DNA from: Setoptus koraiensis
Taxonomy: Eukaryota; Arthropoda
Length of the DNA stretch: 64,000 nt
Direction: 5' to 3'
NCBI GenBank assembly: GCA_048013815.1
Contig: CM106586.1
Span: 12,834,001-12,898,000, forward strand
Shown: positions 11,788 to 23,720 of the stretch, piece by piece
Numbering within the stretch: position 1 is the stretch's first letter
Layout: each line of letters begins with the position of its first letter
The notes under the pieces: model-generated
The model's input: the letters and a program-made list of their open reading frames with translations, nothing else
The model's database searches: none
Told to the model about the DNA's origin: nothing
Made by a program: the position numbers and the translations under genes

Positions 11788-11874
11788 GACGACGACGACG
11801 ACGGCGGCGGCGGCGGCCTCGCAATCTCAATGGTGGCAAAATAATTGATTTTATCCCTCTCTGTCTTCAACTGT

Positions 11875-11919
11875 CTAACTATGTTATTCGGACTATGTTA
11901 TTCGGACTATGTTATGTAA
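11875..11919. repeat. 14-bp tandem repeat, 3 copies
   Basis: The unit CTATGTTATTCGGA recurs about three times just upstream of PKD. The last copy ends in TTATGTAA (11912-11919), a PAR-bZIP-like site. Confidence 0.8.
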
Positions 11920-12776
11920 GCACGTGATGACGACAATGCTTGAGAGGGTGATAATGTAAATTAGCCGCTTTGTTTGCGTTGCCGGCGAGTTCTAATGACG
12001 CCTTCTGATGTTGCTGTCGTATTACGGTGAAAGTACTTGAAATGAGTGTAGATCCGATGTTTATACTGATGTTTATGTGTGAACAAATGGTACAGTGAAT
12101 TACTGGTCGGCAGTTGTCGCTTCCTGAGATGCTGCTGCTCGCGCCTCAATTGAAATGTGTTGTTGTCGTTGTTGTGATAATCTCAATCAAGTGAGTTCCT
12201 GTTGTCGAGTAGAGGGGAACAGATAGAGCAAGAGAGGAGTTGCTTCATTTGATTAGGCACGCTGTGTGGATTTGATAAGATGTTTGGGTGACTCGATGTG
12301 ATGATTTCTTCTTCTTTTCGGGAGGCCCCCTTTTGTGGAGGGGAGGCATAATGTGTGAAACGAAAGCTCGCGCGTCTGCCAGAGATAGATAGTGTGTACA
12401 ACATTGTTGTGGGGCCCAGGATATTGAAAGAAACGTTTGATTGTCTGTCAGGCGTTGTTCAGTGTGAATGTGCGCCAACAAGCAAGACGCCACACACTAG
12501 ACACTGGCCGATATGGGCCGATATTAAACGACGATATTAAACGACGCTTAATGGCGCCCTCTATGCGCCAGTTGTACGTTTGACAGTGGGCCGGCCCCTC
12601 TATTAAACCGACTCACACGGACCATAATTGATCCATCTGGATATAACGTTATTGTATAACGTTGTGTACGGCCGCCGCCGCCGCCGCAAGATAGATAACA
12701 AGGCCGCCGCCGCCGCTATGATTTGTCGCCAACACAACAAACTGGCCAGCATACATTGTTGCCAGTGGCGGCATTA

Positions 12777-12825
12777 GTTGCGTAATATTATTACTTCTTA
12801 TCCTTATTTATTTATATTACGCAAC
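12777..12825. repeat. inverted pair of C/EBP-type sites (12-bp arms)
   Basis: GTTGCGTAATAT at 12777-12788 is repeated in inverse orientation at 12814-12825, with a 25-bp AT-rich spacer. Each arm contains TTGCGTAA, the C/EBP and PAR-bZIP consensus core. Whether this is a regulatory pair or a simple hairpin cannot be told from sequence. Confidence 0.6.
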
Positions 12826-13254
12826 CGGCCCAGCAGCCATTAATCTCGACCTAATGACTAGCGGCACGAGAAAAGACGCGCTGGCTGGCTGGTCGGCTGG
12901 CTGACTGGCTGGCTGGTGAAACCAGTGGCCCCAGCAGTTAAAGTTGGCTCTGGTCAAGTGTGTCGCGGCTGATGTATCTATAAGTACCGTAAAAACGTGT
13001 TTTGGTCATTTTGTGATTATAATTGGCTTGGCCGCTCGTCATTTCGCAATATAGCGCGACAATAGGCGCGCTCGGCCAGCGCCCGGCGAACAAAGCAACT
13101 ATCAAACTAACGGATATACAATATATATATGTATTGCGACTCGAAAATAAAGTGCCTTTAGAGCTCATTGAGATTGGCGAGCGAGTAAATTGTGCCAGTC
13201 GGTCGCTGGTGACACTGCGGCTACTCGTATAAATAGTTTCACTGAGTGGTCTCA

Positions 13255-13480
13255 TCCGGCAGCCCGCTTTGTATCGCGCTTTGTATCGCGCTTTATATCC
13301 CCGCTCCACATCTGCCGCTAAATATCCGCTATATATCCGCTTTATATCTGGCCGCTTCACATATCCCCGCAGTTTATATATCCGTGCTTGATATATCCGC
13401 GCTTGATATATCCCCGCCTGATATATCCGCGCCTGATGTGTCCCCGCCTGATGTGTCCCCCAGTTTGTGTCGCCCAGTTT
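13255..13480. repeat. degenerate ~16-bp minisatellite (TGATATATCCCCGCC-like)
   Basis: About a dozen imperfect copies of a pyrimidine-rich unit (variants such as CGCTTGATATATCC and CGCCTGATGTGTCC) follow each other. The unit drifts along the array, as in minisatellites that expand by unequal exchange. Confidence 0.75.
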
Positions 13481-14939
13481 GTGTGTGCCGGCGGTTGTTT
13501 GGGGGCCGGGGACACACAAAGCCCCGACAACAGATATGTGTGTATTTATATATGGCTTTGGAAATAGATCGCATGTAATTAATCATAGAAGCCGCTTGCT
13601 AATGTTGCGTAACTTGCGGCCACTTGTGCCAGCCGGGCGATCGTGTTCATTAATGGACCGCACACTCTCATACGGATTGTCATCTAGCGTCTATAATCAG
13701 AGCCCGCTCTGGCGCAAAAGTGGCAACGCGATCTCAATCATGCCCGCCAGACAGTTAATGGCATATGCTTACCAAGTGATTTTGTTGGCAAGAGGGGCCC
13801 GCCGCCGCCGCCGCGTGTCACGCGGCTGTGCGAATCAATTGCATTCCGTCATCGTGCGCCGCTCTCGTTATCATCACATTGGCCCATTAAGCTGGCCGGC
13901 CGGCTGGCCGTCGAGCCAGTTAGTTGTCGAGCTAGGTGCGTTGCGTCACTTTTATCGGCGGCGCGCAATACGGTGCCGCTGACGGTGATGAAGGTCGCGG
14001 GCACTAGTGCACCCAGCTCGCCGCCAGTCGCTAATGAATCCGACGATTCAACCGCCAGGGCATGGTATGTGTGTGAGTGTGTCGCTGATTATGGCGAGAT
14101 TTACAAACAAACACAAAACGCTCTCGTGTTATATTGTCCAACTAATCGCCGGGACCGGCTGTTTTTCATCAGCACAACCAGCCGTGTTTGTCTTGGCAAA
14201 CATCCTGGCCAAACACACAAAGAGTTGATGCCATACGCGACAACTAGACTTTTTTGGCCTCTCTCTCTCTGCACTTGCGAAACGATAATAACAACAATGA
14301 CTCTGGCAACAGCGACAACAACGACAACAACAACAACGACAACATCAACTGTGCACAGGTGACATAGTTGACAATGATCGAGCGCACGATTCCAAAGTGA
14401 CACACACACACAAAAGTGCGCCAATAACTGCTGGCTAGGCACCGCTGGCGAGACACCAATGTCGAGGCTGGCAACTAATTCAGCTATCATGACACAACAA
14501 TGACAAAGGGCGTCATATTAAAGCCTGTTATCAATAACGCAGTTACGTAATATAGCCGGCAACAGTGCAAGCGTTTGATTGGCGTTTGGCGTTTGGCGCG
14601 CGCGCGTTTTATTATTAATATCACACCAACGGCAACTACCGAGGGCCTTTGTTGCCTGCTGCATGTAGCTCTAAGCGGAGCTGCTATTGGATAATATTGT
14701 TATTATTATATAAATATACGTATATATTTGATGTTATAAAGCGACATGCTGGCTCGCTCTGTGTCGGGCCAAACAATATTGCACGCCCAACTACACAACG
14801 CACAGGTATCCGGTTGTTGGTGTATCCATTGATGTTGTTGCTCGCTTGCTTGCTTGCTCGGTGACCAATCAAGTAGAAAGCTCAAATCGACGACGATTAG
14901 CATGCTTGATGACAACTCATTAATAAACATGACGCAATT

Positions 14940-14986
14940 ATACGCCTCAACATCAGCAACGACATCGACATCGACAACAACAACAG

Positions 14987-15039
<53 letters not shown>

Positions 15040-15095
15040 GCAACAGCAGCAACAACAACAGCAGCAACAACAGCGACAACAACAACGACGGGCGA
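14940..15095. repeat. CAA/CAG/CGA trinucleotide repeat
   Basis: A run of about 150 bp of ACA-, GCA- and CGA-type triplets. The long Thr, Gln and Leu frames that it creates are artefacts of the repeat. A short 10-bp inverted pair (AACGACGGGC and complement) follows at about 15086. Confidence 0.85.
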
Positions 15096-18000
15096 AAAGG
15101 CCCGTCGTTTGACATATTATATATGCTGTTGCGTCACTACAACATCGGGGTGCGTTTTCATCAATTAATAGTAAGCAAATGGGACGACCAATTACTACTG
15201 CTGGTACTAATTGATTATCTGTCTATGTCTGTATAACAAACACACAGCTACCTAGTGCTGTCGTCGCCACTAATGCACTCGATTCTAATAATATCAATCA
15301 ATTCATTAATACGCACCAAATTCATTATTAGATAGACAAGTTGCCGATAGAGAGCCGATAATGCATTGGCACCGGCAGTCACTCTCTTTTTTATCCCCTC
15401 TCTATGGGCGCTGTCATCTAGCCAAATGCGTCTAGCCGACTGCTGCACAAGCCAGCAAAGTGCTGTCTGGCCCATGCCGACTGGACAGCAAAAGGACCCA
15501 AGACAGCACACAGATTCTTGCTTGCATCTCTATTTATCTGTTTAGCCTGCCCATTTATGAGCCATTAACCCATTTATCTATTGAGCTGACCGATGGATTG
15601 GCTGCTGCTGCATGGGCCCCATTTTGCTTTGTTGTGTCCTCGCGGGGCCGCATAAATAATAAACTATGTGGATAAGTGTTTGTGTGTGTGTCGATTTTGC
15701 AAACTAATCGAGCTGGCGCCCAATCGACCATTAACTACACACAAAGCGCTAGATTGATCGTTTTTGAATGCCATCGGGCCCGGCCCAGCCCAGCCCGACA
15801 CAAGCGAGCGCCCATGTGTGCCGATAACTTTGCGTCGGCCCCAACAACGGCGATGGCGATGATGGCGAGCGAGTTATCCGCACGGGCTCAAATGAAAGCA
15901 AAATGCTGGCCACACAAAGAGATGATCGATGGCCCAAAAACTGTCCACTGTGTGTATATGTGCGGTGTGTCACAACCGGCACTGGCCCCTAACCAACTGG
16001 CTGACTCATTGATCAGCTGACCGCTTGTGGGTGGCCCTACGACCGTCACAAAGGGTTGGTGGCCTCGTCTCGTATCGAGCCGATAAAGAGCTGACGACGG
16101 AAGCCGCTTGAGCAACAACTGAGCGAGCCATCGGACGACAATAATCTAATTATTACGTACTGTGATAGAGAGAAGATTCAACTCACCTTGACTGGATATG
16201 TTTGCGTTGGCTGTTTGATAATGACAGAGCGTCGTGTGTGTGTGAAATCAATATCAAGTTACGTCGTTTGTCTGCCCGATTAGTGGAGCCGATGGGACTG
16301 ATAGATGAGGCCGACGGCGATAATCGGCTGCTGTCCGTTGAGCTGTGACGCTCGCTACTTGTTGTGGCCAATTTTCAAATTGAATTCTAACCACTTCACT
16401 CTACATCGCTGGTGGCCCGTTCTTCGCCTGATTAATTTGCCCCTCTGATCCGTCTAATCTGGCCGGTGAATACTGTGTCTCGGCGTCTTGTTGACACAAT
16501 GTCGTCGGCGGTCTTATTAGAACTATCTACTCGAGGGCGCTGATTGGATATGGATTGGTATGGTGATGATTGCTGTTATGACGCTGGCCATCGTTGTGTG
16601 TGAAATGATAAAACTATAATAATGATAAAACCTATTAAAACTGACGCTCGGCCATGATCTAATTGTGACAATAAATTGTGTTGTGTAACTATGGCAATAA
16701 CTGATTAGCATATGTCGATGGCACTTGGTGTGTGTGCGAAACAACAATGACGGATAAAAACAATTGTTGTTTTTGTTGTTGTCGTCGATTGACACTTTGT
16801 TGCAAATTGCTGCCAACAACAGATTTGTTTGTTGGCCAACAAATGGGTGCGCTCTTTGATCGACAGGCGGCCACTAGTAAATTGTTGTGCTGCGCCCAAT
16901 AGCAGGTGAAATGATGTTGATCATTGAGCGCCACCTACCGATTGAGCGCACGCACAAATATAAATCAACACACATACACACTCGCTCGCACTCCACTCGT
17001 GTAGCTAGCGACAAAACCTTGAAATTATCGCAACAATGTTGGCAACGTTAGTCGTTGGCTTGCTTTTTACAATTTGTTAGTTATTTTTTTCAGTTATTGT
17101 GATTCTTCTCTGACCTCGTTTCGCTTGTTTGCTGGCTTTTGATTGCACTTTTGTGTGTCGTTTTGTAATTTTTCCAGACTAACAACAATGACAATGCTGG
17201 CTGTATATTTCATATATTTCACTGTAAATGTGTGTGTTCTATAAATATCACCACTGTTTTGACATTGATCCCTCGTGAGTCTTGTCACCAGTGAAGCGTT
17301 GAACTGATCATCAAAAAACTCTGTTCCTGCTGGGCTGGCCAACTAATAAAACAAACCAGCACACAGGCCAACAACAACAGCGACAACAGCGACAACAGCG
17401 ACACAGCAGCAACAACAACAACAACAAAGGTGTGATTGCGTAATGTATCAATGGCGTTTCGTTGGTGTTGTTGTTGTTGATTTGGTTATCTCGGTTTTGT
17501 TTTGGTGGCCGCTAGATGGCCAGTGGTGAACACCATCGGTCCAATGGCATCGGACAAACGAGCGAGCGAGAGGGAGACAGAGAGAGAGGGCAAAATAATA
17601 ACAGTGTGACAGTTGACAGTTAATATCGCTCGACGAGAACGTGGTCGCCTATTTTGTGTTGTTATTATTTTTCTTCTTTTGCTATTTTCGCTTTTAGTCG
17701 CTATTTGTTGTTGGATATGGATCTGGCGGTTTTGTTCGGCGGCAGTGGCGTTGCGTTGCGTTTTGTGCGTCTGTTGATTGTTATTGGGAGTGATATTTAT
17801 AACTGCTAGCGGGCTGCTGCTATTACTTGCTGGCCAGACCGTTGCCTGTTGGCTGTTGGCTAGACTGTTGGCTGTTGGCTAGACTGTTGGCTAGGTGAGC
17901 GCGCCGAGACACGTTAACTGGGGGCGCTAGCTGGGGCTGTGCGGCAGTGGGGCGACAGGCCAACGATCGATTGGAATCGATTTGACGTGACTTGATAAAA

Positions 18001-18313
18001 TCTACAAACACTGAAACCCAATCTACAGACAATCAGATCACTAACGGTTAGACGTGAATAGCTGGCCGATTGAGCAGCAAAATGTCTTGTTTGTGAGTGT
18101 GCGAGTCTCGGGTATCACTGGCTGCTGGCGCTGCCTGCCGCCTGCAACACCCACGCGGGGCCGCGCCAGCGGGCCCCACAAGCGGGCCCCAGTGGCGCAA
18201 CAACGGCGCCAGCGTGAGCAGCAGCAACAACAATGGCGCGGTGCGCATTCTCCGGCGCACGGGCTCCCCGACGCTGCTGGTTCGAGGTGGTTCGAGGGCT
18301 GGCTGGCAGTTGG

Positions 18314-18361
18314 GGGCTGGCTGGCGGCTCGGGGCTGGCGGCTCGGGGCTGGCGGCTCGGG
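18314..18361. repeat. 14-bp GC-rich tandem repeat
   Basis: About three copies of CTGGCGGCTCGGGG. It marks the left side of the GC-rich part of the gene-free region. Confidence 0.7.
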
Positions 18362-19320
18362 TCAGACGGTAGGCAGTTTATCTTTGTAGCTTGGCTGCCG
18401 TTTGGTTGGCGTCAACGCGAACGCGCACTGCAAATAACATTATATAACACTCGAGCCAACGAAGCAAACTAATAGAGACACACTGGCGGCCGGCAGCACA
18501 GCGACTTTTTATTTTGTTTTGTTATTATCCGACAGGATGAGCAGCGGCAGCGGCGTCATCGGCCGCGTTGCCCATGAAACGTTGAACAACGCACAAGATT
18601 AAATTGATTGTCTGTGTCTATGCTCATATTCTCACTTGGGGCCCCGATTGTCGGCGATTGAGGCGAGCCCGGCAGACAATGGGCCGCCGACAGCAGGCGC
18701 TGGCAAGCGACTAACGAGTTTAGTATCAAGTTTTCGGCAGCCGCGCAGCGCCAACTGGCGATGGCTGGCCAATGTTGATCGCTCAAAAAAAAGAACAACA
18801 ACAAGCGACATAACGGGCGAGGGGGCTCCGGGCAACTTGAACGTAGCCACCATGCTAATACCGTCGCCGTGCCTGTCTATTTGTCGGCTCTATCCGTCTA
18901 TTTGGCGCCCGGCTTACGTGTTTTGTTTCAGCTGACTGCTTGGCTGACTTGGCGCCAGCCGATTGGGCCGACGAGAGGGCCGCTCGCCAATCGACGAAAG
19001 GGCGACGCAGCTCGGCTGTGGGGCCCCGCCAATCCATTCTGGAATGAGCCCGCGCCGCGTTAGGGACGGGCCCAATTTGAGGCGCGCGCGCGCGCTCGCG
19101 AATCAATATATAACAGACTAAAGATTGGCTTGGCTATAAACAGCAGCTTAGCACGTCCGCCTACTAATGAAATCATCTTAGTAAAATGACAGCGCCGGCA
19201 CAGACTTGTGCCAGACACACCAATTATAGACAATCAGGCGTCGCAGCGCCCGAATCGTTATAACCAGCGAGCCCGATTCGCGGCGAGCGCCACTCGCAGC
19301 GAGCCCCATTCTGGCTGGCT

Positions 19321-19363
19321 GGTTATAACAATGATGATGATGATCATCATCATTGTTATAACC
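19321..19363. repeat. near-perfect palindrome, 21-bp arms, 1-nt centre
   Basis: The arms at 19321-19341 and 19343-19363 are exact reverse complements around a single base. The left arm begins GGTTATAACAATGATGATG. The inner part is a GAT/ATC triplet run, so part of the symmetry is low-complexity, but the outer GGTTATAACA is not. It could extrude as a cruciform or fold as a tight hairpin. Confidence 0.9.
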
Positions 19364-19414
19364 GGCGGCGGCTCAGTTTGCCCATTTGCTGTCGCCGGCC
19401 GTAGCCGCTGAGTC

Positions 19415-19545
19415 GGTGGGGCCCACCAGCCCAATCGGGCCCCACCAGCCCAATCGGGCCCCATCAAGCCCCATCGGCGGGCCCCATCAAGCCCCATCGG
19501 CGGGCCCCATCAAGCCGGCGATGGCCCCATCAAGCCCCATCTTGC
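19415..19545. repeat. GGGCCCC-containing tandem repeats
   Basis: Copies of about 18-20 bp of GGGCCCCACCAGCCCAATC type are followed by 21-24 bp copies of GGGCCCCATCAAGCCCCATC type. Each unit carries a GGGCCCC core that also occurs outside the array. Confidence 0.75.
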
Positions 19546-20484
19546 CAGAGATCCAAATCACAAATGAATGATATAAAACGTGTTTGCACGTTTATGGTCC
19601 ACACAAACATCCTTTATGCGACACATCGCTGGTCGCTCGCGAGTGCCAATTTGGCCAATTTGGGGCCAAGTTTGAGCCACCAGCTCCACGATTCACTACA
19701 CACGATCTCGCTGCAATGATGGGTCGCGCAAATCGAGTTGCGACTCGCCGCTTGCCCGCCGTTTGTCGCTGCTGGACAGGCCCGAACGGGCCGCCAATTG
19801 GCGCGGCCAAACGGAAGCGGATGAAGGCGCGCACTCCGGCGCAAACTGTGCGCCCGGCTGAGGCGCATAAAATGGGCATAAAAGGAGCATAAAAGGGCGC
19901 GCAGAGGCGAGCAATGATCGCCAATGGGCCCGTCGGCTCCTTGCCGCGGAAAATATGTCCAGAATAAGAATTAGTTTCGTGTCGTTCGCCCGCTTGCCTG
20001 AGTGACTCTGGCAAGTGAACGAGCCACCAGTCACGCTGGACACACGAGAAACTCTCTTGCTCCCTTTCTCTCTCTCTCTCTCTGTCTTTCTCCCTTTCTC
20101 TCGCTCTTTCTCTCCCTTTCCGCCTTGGCCCCGCTTTATCCCGCTGTCGCGCTCGCGCTCGTTCGGTTCACTCAGCTCGGCTGGATCGGTCAGCTCGGCT
20201 GGATCGGTCAGCTCGCGCGGCCCGGTCCGCCTCGGTCGCTGGCGGAATCACTTGAGGGAACTTGCCAATGACAAGTGGCCCGCGACAAGCAACCAGCGCC
20301 CGCCACATCAACAACAAATAAGCACTAGTTTGCCTAGCCAATGGCCTTGCCGCCGACCATTCTATCGGGTCGACTTGATCGCCGACGAGCGGCCCCACTA
20401 ACGGTCCAGTTATGCCGCTTCCTGCTTTGTAATAATGCGATGCCCGGATCAATTGCGGGCAACGAGCCAACCGGGCCCCACGAT

Positions 20485-20560
20485 GGCCAGTGCCGCAACG
20501 GTGGCCAGTGCCGCAACGGTGGCTAGTGCCGCAACGGTGGCTAGTGCCGCAACGATGGGC
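20485..20560. repeat. 18-bp tandem repeat, ~4 copies
   Basis: The unit GGCCAGTGCCGCAACGGT is repeated with small changes. The last copies degrade to GGGCAATGTCACCACGAT. Confidence 0.8.
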
Positions 20561-22917
20561 AATGTCACCACGATGGGTCGTATCAAGTGGCCGCCGAGCG
20601 GAATTTATCAATGGCGAGCGGCCCAGCCGCCAGTGATCGCCGACAAATGATGGCGACCGACGACAACTTTGTAATTTGCTTCATTGTTCATTTTCGTCCA
20701 ATAACTACTCACAATCGTTAAAGTGAGCACACAGGCTTATTCTTTGCCTTTTTCAATGGCATTTTCAATTGCATCCCGCGGAGTTCTCTCGGTGGGGGCC
20801 AGCCTTGGCGGGGGCCAGCTTTCGTGGGGGCCAGCTTTCGTGGGGGCCGGCGCCTCACAGGAAATAGAACGCCTGACAGCCAGCCTGGCGGCGAGTCTTG
20901 GCTCGTGCCAATGTGCGCAGTGTGATTCGGGCCAAATGGGGCCCCTTTTGGCTTGATTTGATCGCTGGCCGGCGTTTGTTGTGTTTGTCGCTGGCAAGGC
21001 TGGTGAGCGGGCAAGCGGCTTGTCGCGGCCAGAGAGAGGTCTCGATCCACTTCAAACTGGGCTCTCTCTCGACGGCAGCAACGGCAAGATTGATGCTGCT
21101 GCGGTCATACTATTACTACTGTTTACTTGTCCACCTAGCTATAGAGAGATAATAATCGCAATAACAATAATGCCGGATAAGTGCTGTGTGCGTCTAGCCA
21201 GCTTCACACATACACCGGCAAAGGCGCTTATGGGGCTCAGGCGACAGGGATAAGGTCACTGGTTTGTGTCTGGCCCGTCTAATTTGTATTTATTGTGTGT
21301 GCGTGTCTAGTCTCGTCCAGTCAATTGACCACGGGCGAGTGTGTTACATAATAACGACCACGACGACGACACATATCTCTGTGTCTGTCTGGCCGTTGTT
21401 TTGGCCGGTCGCAGTTGGTCGGTGTGAGTTAGTGATAACGGTCACTAACTAAACTGACTGCGCGCCCCACAGCGATATGACTGTCAGCGAACACAACGGC
21501 GCGCGATTTACAGGCCGAATGCGCGATTTAGAGGCCGAATTCGCGGGCCGAATGCGCGGGCCGGAGCGCGCCGAGAGCGATGATCCGCGAGTGAGAATGG
21601 CAATTACTATAGCAACATGGGCACCGTTATCGCGCCCCTCAAGTGAGTCATATCCACGGTCATATTCATAGTCATGAGACACAAACAGCAAATAGCAAAT
21701 ATCGTCGTAACGTTACGTAACGCAGATCTCGTGAGAGTGGCACGCGCGAATAATACGTACGTGTATGCGTGGCAGAATATGTAAAACGCGCGCGCAAAGC
21801 AATTCGTATTCCGTACAGAATTTGTGCGGTTTGTCTAGACAGACACAAATAACGGTCACACGCAGCGCGAACAATTTTCGCTTGTTACATAATAGTGTGA
21901 TGTTTCGCATAATCGGAGAGAAAAATGAGTTCAAGCAAAGTCGAACTGCCATGGCCAGTATTGCCCGTCGCGCGGGCTACCGATAATTTTTGCGCTCGCG
22001 GCCCCTCAACTCAGCGTTTTCAGTACTCTATTTCTCGAGTAATTTCTCGCTCGCCTTTGTTGGCGCGCTTAGAAAACGGCCACCAATTGCACAAAAGAAA
22101 CATTGCGCAACACACGAACATTGCTTTGAAATTTCGGCGTTTCGGCAATGGGCACAACCCATTAGCACAGCGCCAACTACCATGGATAGCTGTGGTCGGC
22201 TGTGGCGAAATAGAACGGCGACGACGGCGACGACGACGACGACGACTATTCTGGGAATCATTAAGTGAGCGAGCTCGCCACCGAAACAGGAAGTTCGCCC
22301 AGCGACGCCAATCGTACTCTTTGGCCCCGTACACTGGCTGCTGCTGGCCCCAAAACAAAAATTGCGTTTTGAGCCATTGCGCACAAGATACAGCCAGACA
22401 CAGATTTGGGGCCCCGCTGCCACATTTGGCCTTGGTTGGTGCCGGGGCGCGCCATGCCGGAAAAGCGCGCGATCTTTTGGCGCTCGGATCGCGCAAATCG
22501 GACGCGCTGCCAGCGAGCAAAAGAAACACACCTTTGGGAACCCACAGCTGGCCATGGGACCCGCTATGAAAAAGGCCAGCCGACCGGTGGGAATCGACTA
22601 GCCATCAAATGTCACCGCATCACCAACGGGCCTAGGCAGCGGCTCGTTCGCAGCCAATTCAGCCAATGATTTGGATCGATCGAGGGGCGCCCATCTAGTC
22701 TCGCTCCACTAGTCGGCTGGCATTTCTCTGGGCGCCGGCCGCAGAGGCCCGTTCCGTCGGAACGGATCGACTCGGCTCGGTTTGAGTCGAGTCGAGTCGA
22801 ACGGCCCGCTGCAACGAGTGGCTTGGGGCCACCCACGAATATGACGGCTCGCCCGACTTGGCCGGCCCGATCCAACGGGCCCCAGAGCGTTTTAAGTGCG
22901 CTTTATATGTATTCATA

Positions 22918-22970
22918 CACATATCTACTGTATACACAGCCGCTGTATACACAGCCGCTGTATATAGAGC
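22918..22970. repeat. 16-bp tandem repeat (CTGTATACACAGCCG)
   Basis: Two and a half copies of a unit that is itself partly self-complementary (CTGTATACACAG). Confidence 0.65.
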
Positions 22971-23188
22971 GAGCACGAAAAGATATTCACTCGCTTCGCG
23001 CTAGCCGGCGCGCCGGGCCAGAGCTGGCCATTTAATAAAATTGGCATTAAAACTAAGTAGGCGACTTAGCACCTGATGTTACTGATCGCGCTGACATTCC
23101 ATTCGCTTTCAATTCATTAAAATTCACGGATAGACGATCCGAGCTTGGCCGCGCACACCGCAGCGATCTCCGGGCGCCGTGTGGGCGC

Positions 23189-23305
23189 CATCGGAGCCGT
23201 CGGAGCCGTCGGAGCCGTCGGAGCCGTCGGAGCCTTCGGATCCTTCGGAGCCGTCGGAGCCGTTCGAGCCGCTGGAGCCGATCGAGCCGCCGGAGCCGAT
23301 CGAGC
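23189..23305. repeat. 9-bp tandem repeat GGAGCCGTC
   Basis: A dozen copies of GGAGCCGTC and near variants (GGAGCCGATC, CGAGCCGCT). Alternating frames read as Gly-Ala-Val or Arg-Leu-Arg peptides with no other coding sign. Confidence 0.85.
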
Positions 23306-23589
23306 TGTTCGAGTAGAAGGAGATTTCTAATCGGATTCTGTCCCGCCAGAGGGGCCTGTTTGATACCTTGCAACTTGCGACGCGCGCGCTCTCGCCACGG
23401 CTCGCCGGCCGGCCCCTCGATGGGGGCCCATTCCGATCCATTAGGCCGCCTCCGGGTATGCGGATTAGCGCCAAGGCAAGCCCGGCCTCCTTGGAGGTGT
23501 TTCGGCTCGCTTAATAAAGAGATTAATTGTGCTCGCATACATACACTTCCTAGCTTGGGGCCCCCGAGCAAGCGCAAATTGCGCAATAA

Positions 23590-23720
23590 CAACAACACCG
23601 ACGACAGCCAAAACAACAGCAAAAACAACGGCGAAACAACAGCAACAGCGACGCCGAAACAACAGCAACAGCGACGCCAAAACAACAGCAACAGCGACGC
23701 CAAAAACAACAACAACAACG
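23590..23720. repeat. ~24-bp tandem repeat of CAA/CAG/GCGACGCC
   Basis: Repeats of AACAACAGCAACAGCGACGCC, about four to five copies. They produce long but meaningless frames on both strands. Confidence 0.75.

Noticed and set aside
13967-14362. 129-codon plus-strand frame
   Set aside because: The C-terminal part is a Thr repeat from ACA/ACG triplets, and the rest has no coding signal.
14897-15168. Long Thr-rich and Leu-rich frames on both strands
   Set aside because: They are translations of a CAA/CGA trinucleotide repeat with no other coding evidence.
18271-18296. GGTTCGAGG motifs like a tRNA B box
   Set aside because: There is no A box at the right distance, no acceptor-stem pairing and no anticodon arm.
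22020-22569. Several overlapping 150-210-codon frames on both strands
   Set aside because: Simultaneous long frames in four phases reflect GC richness and a CGA repeat, not genes.
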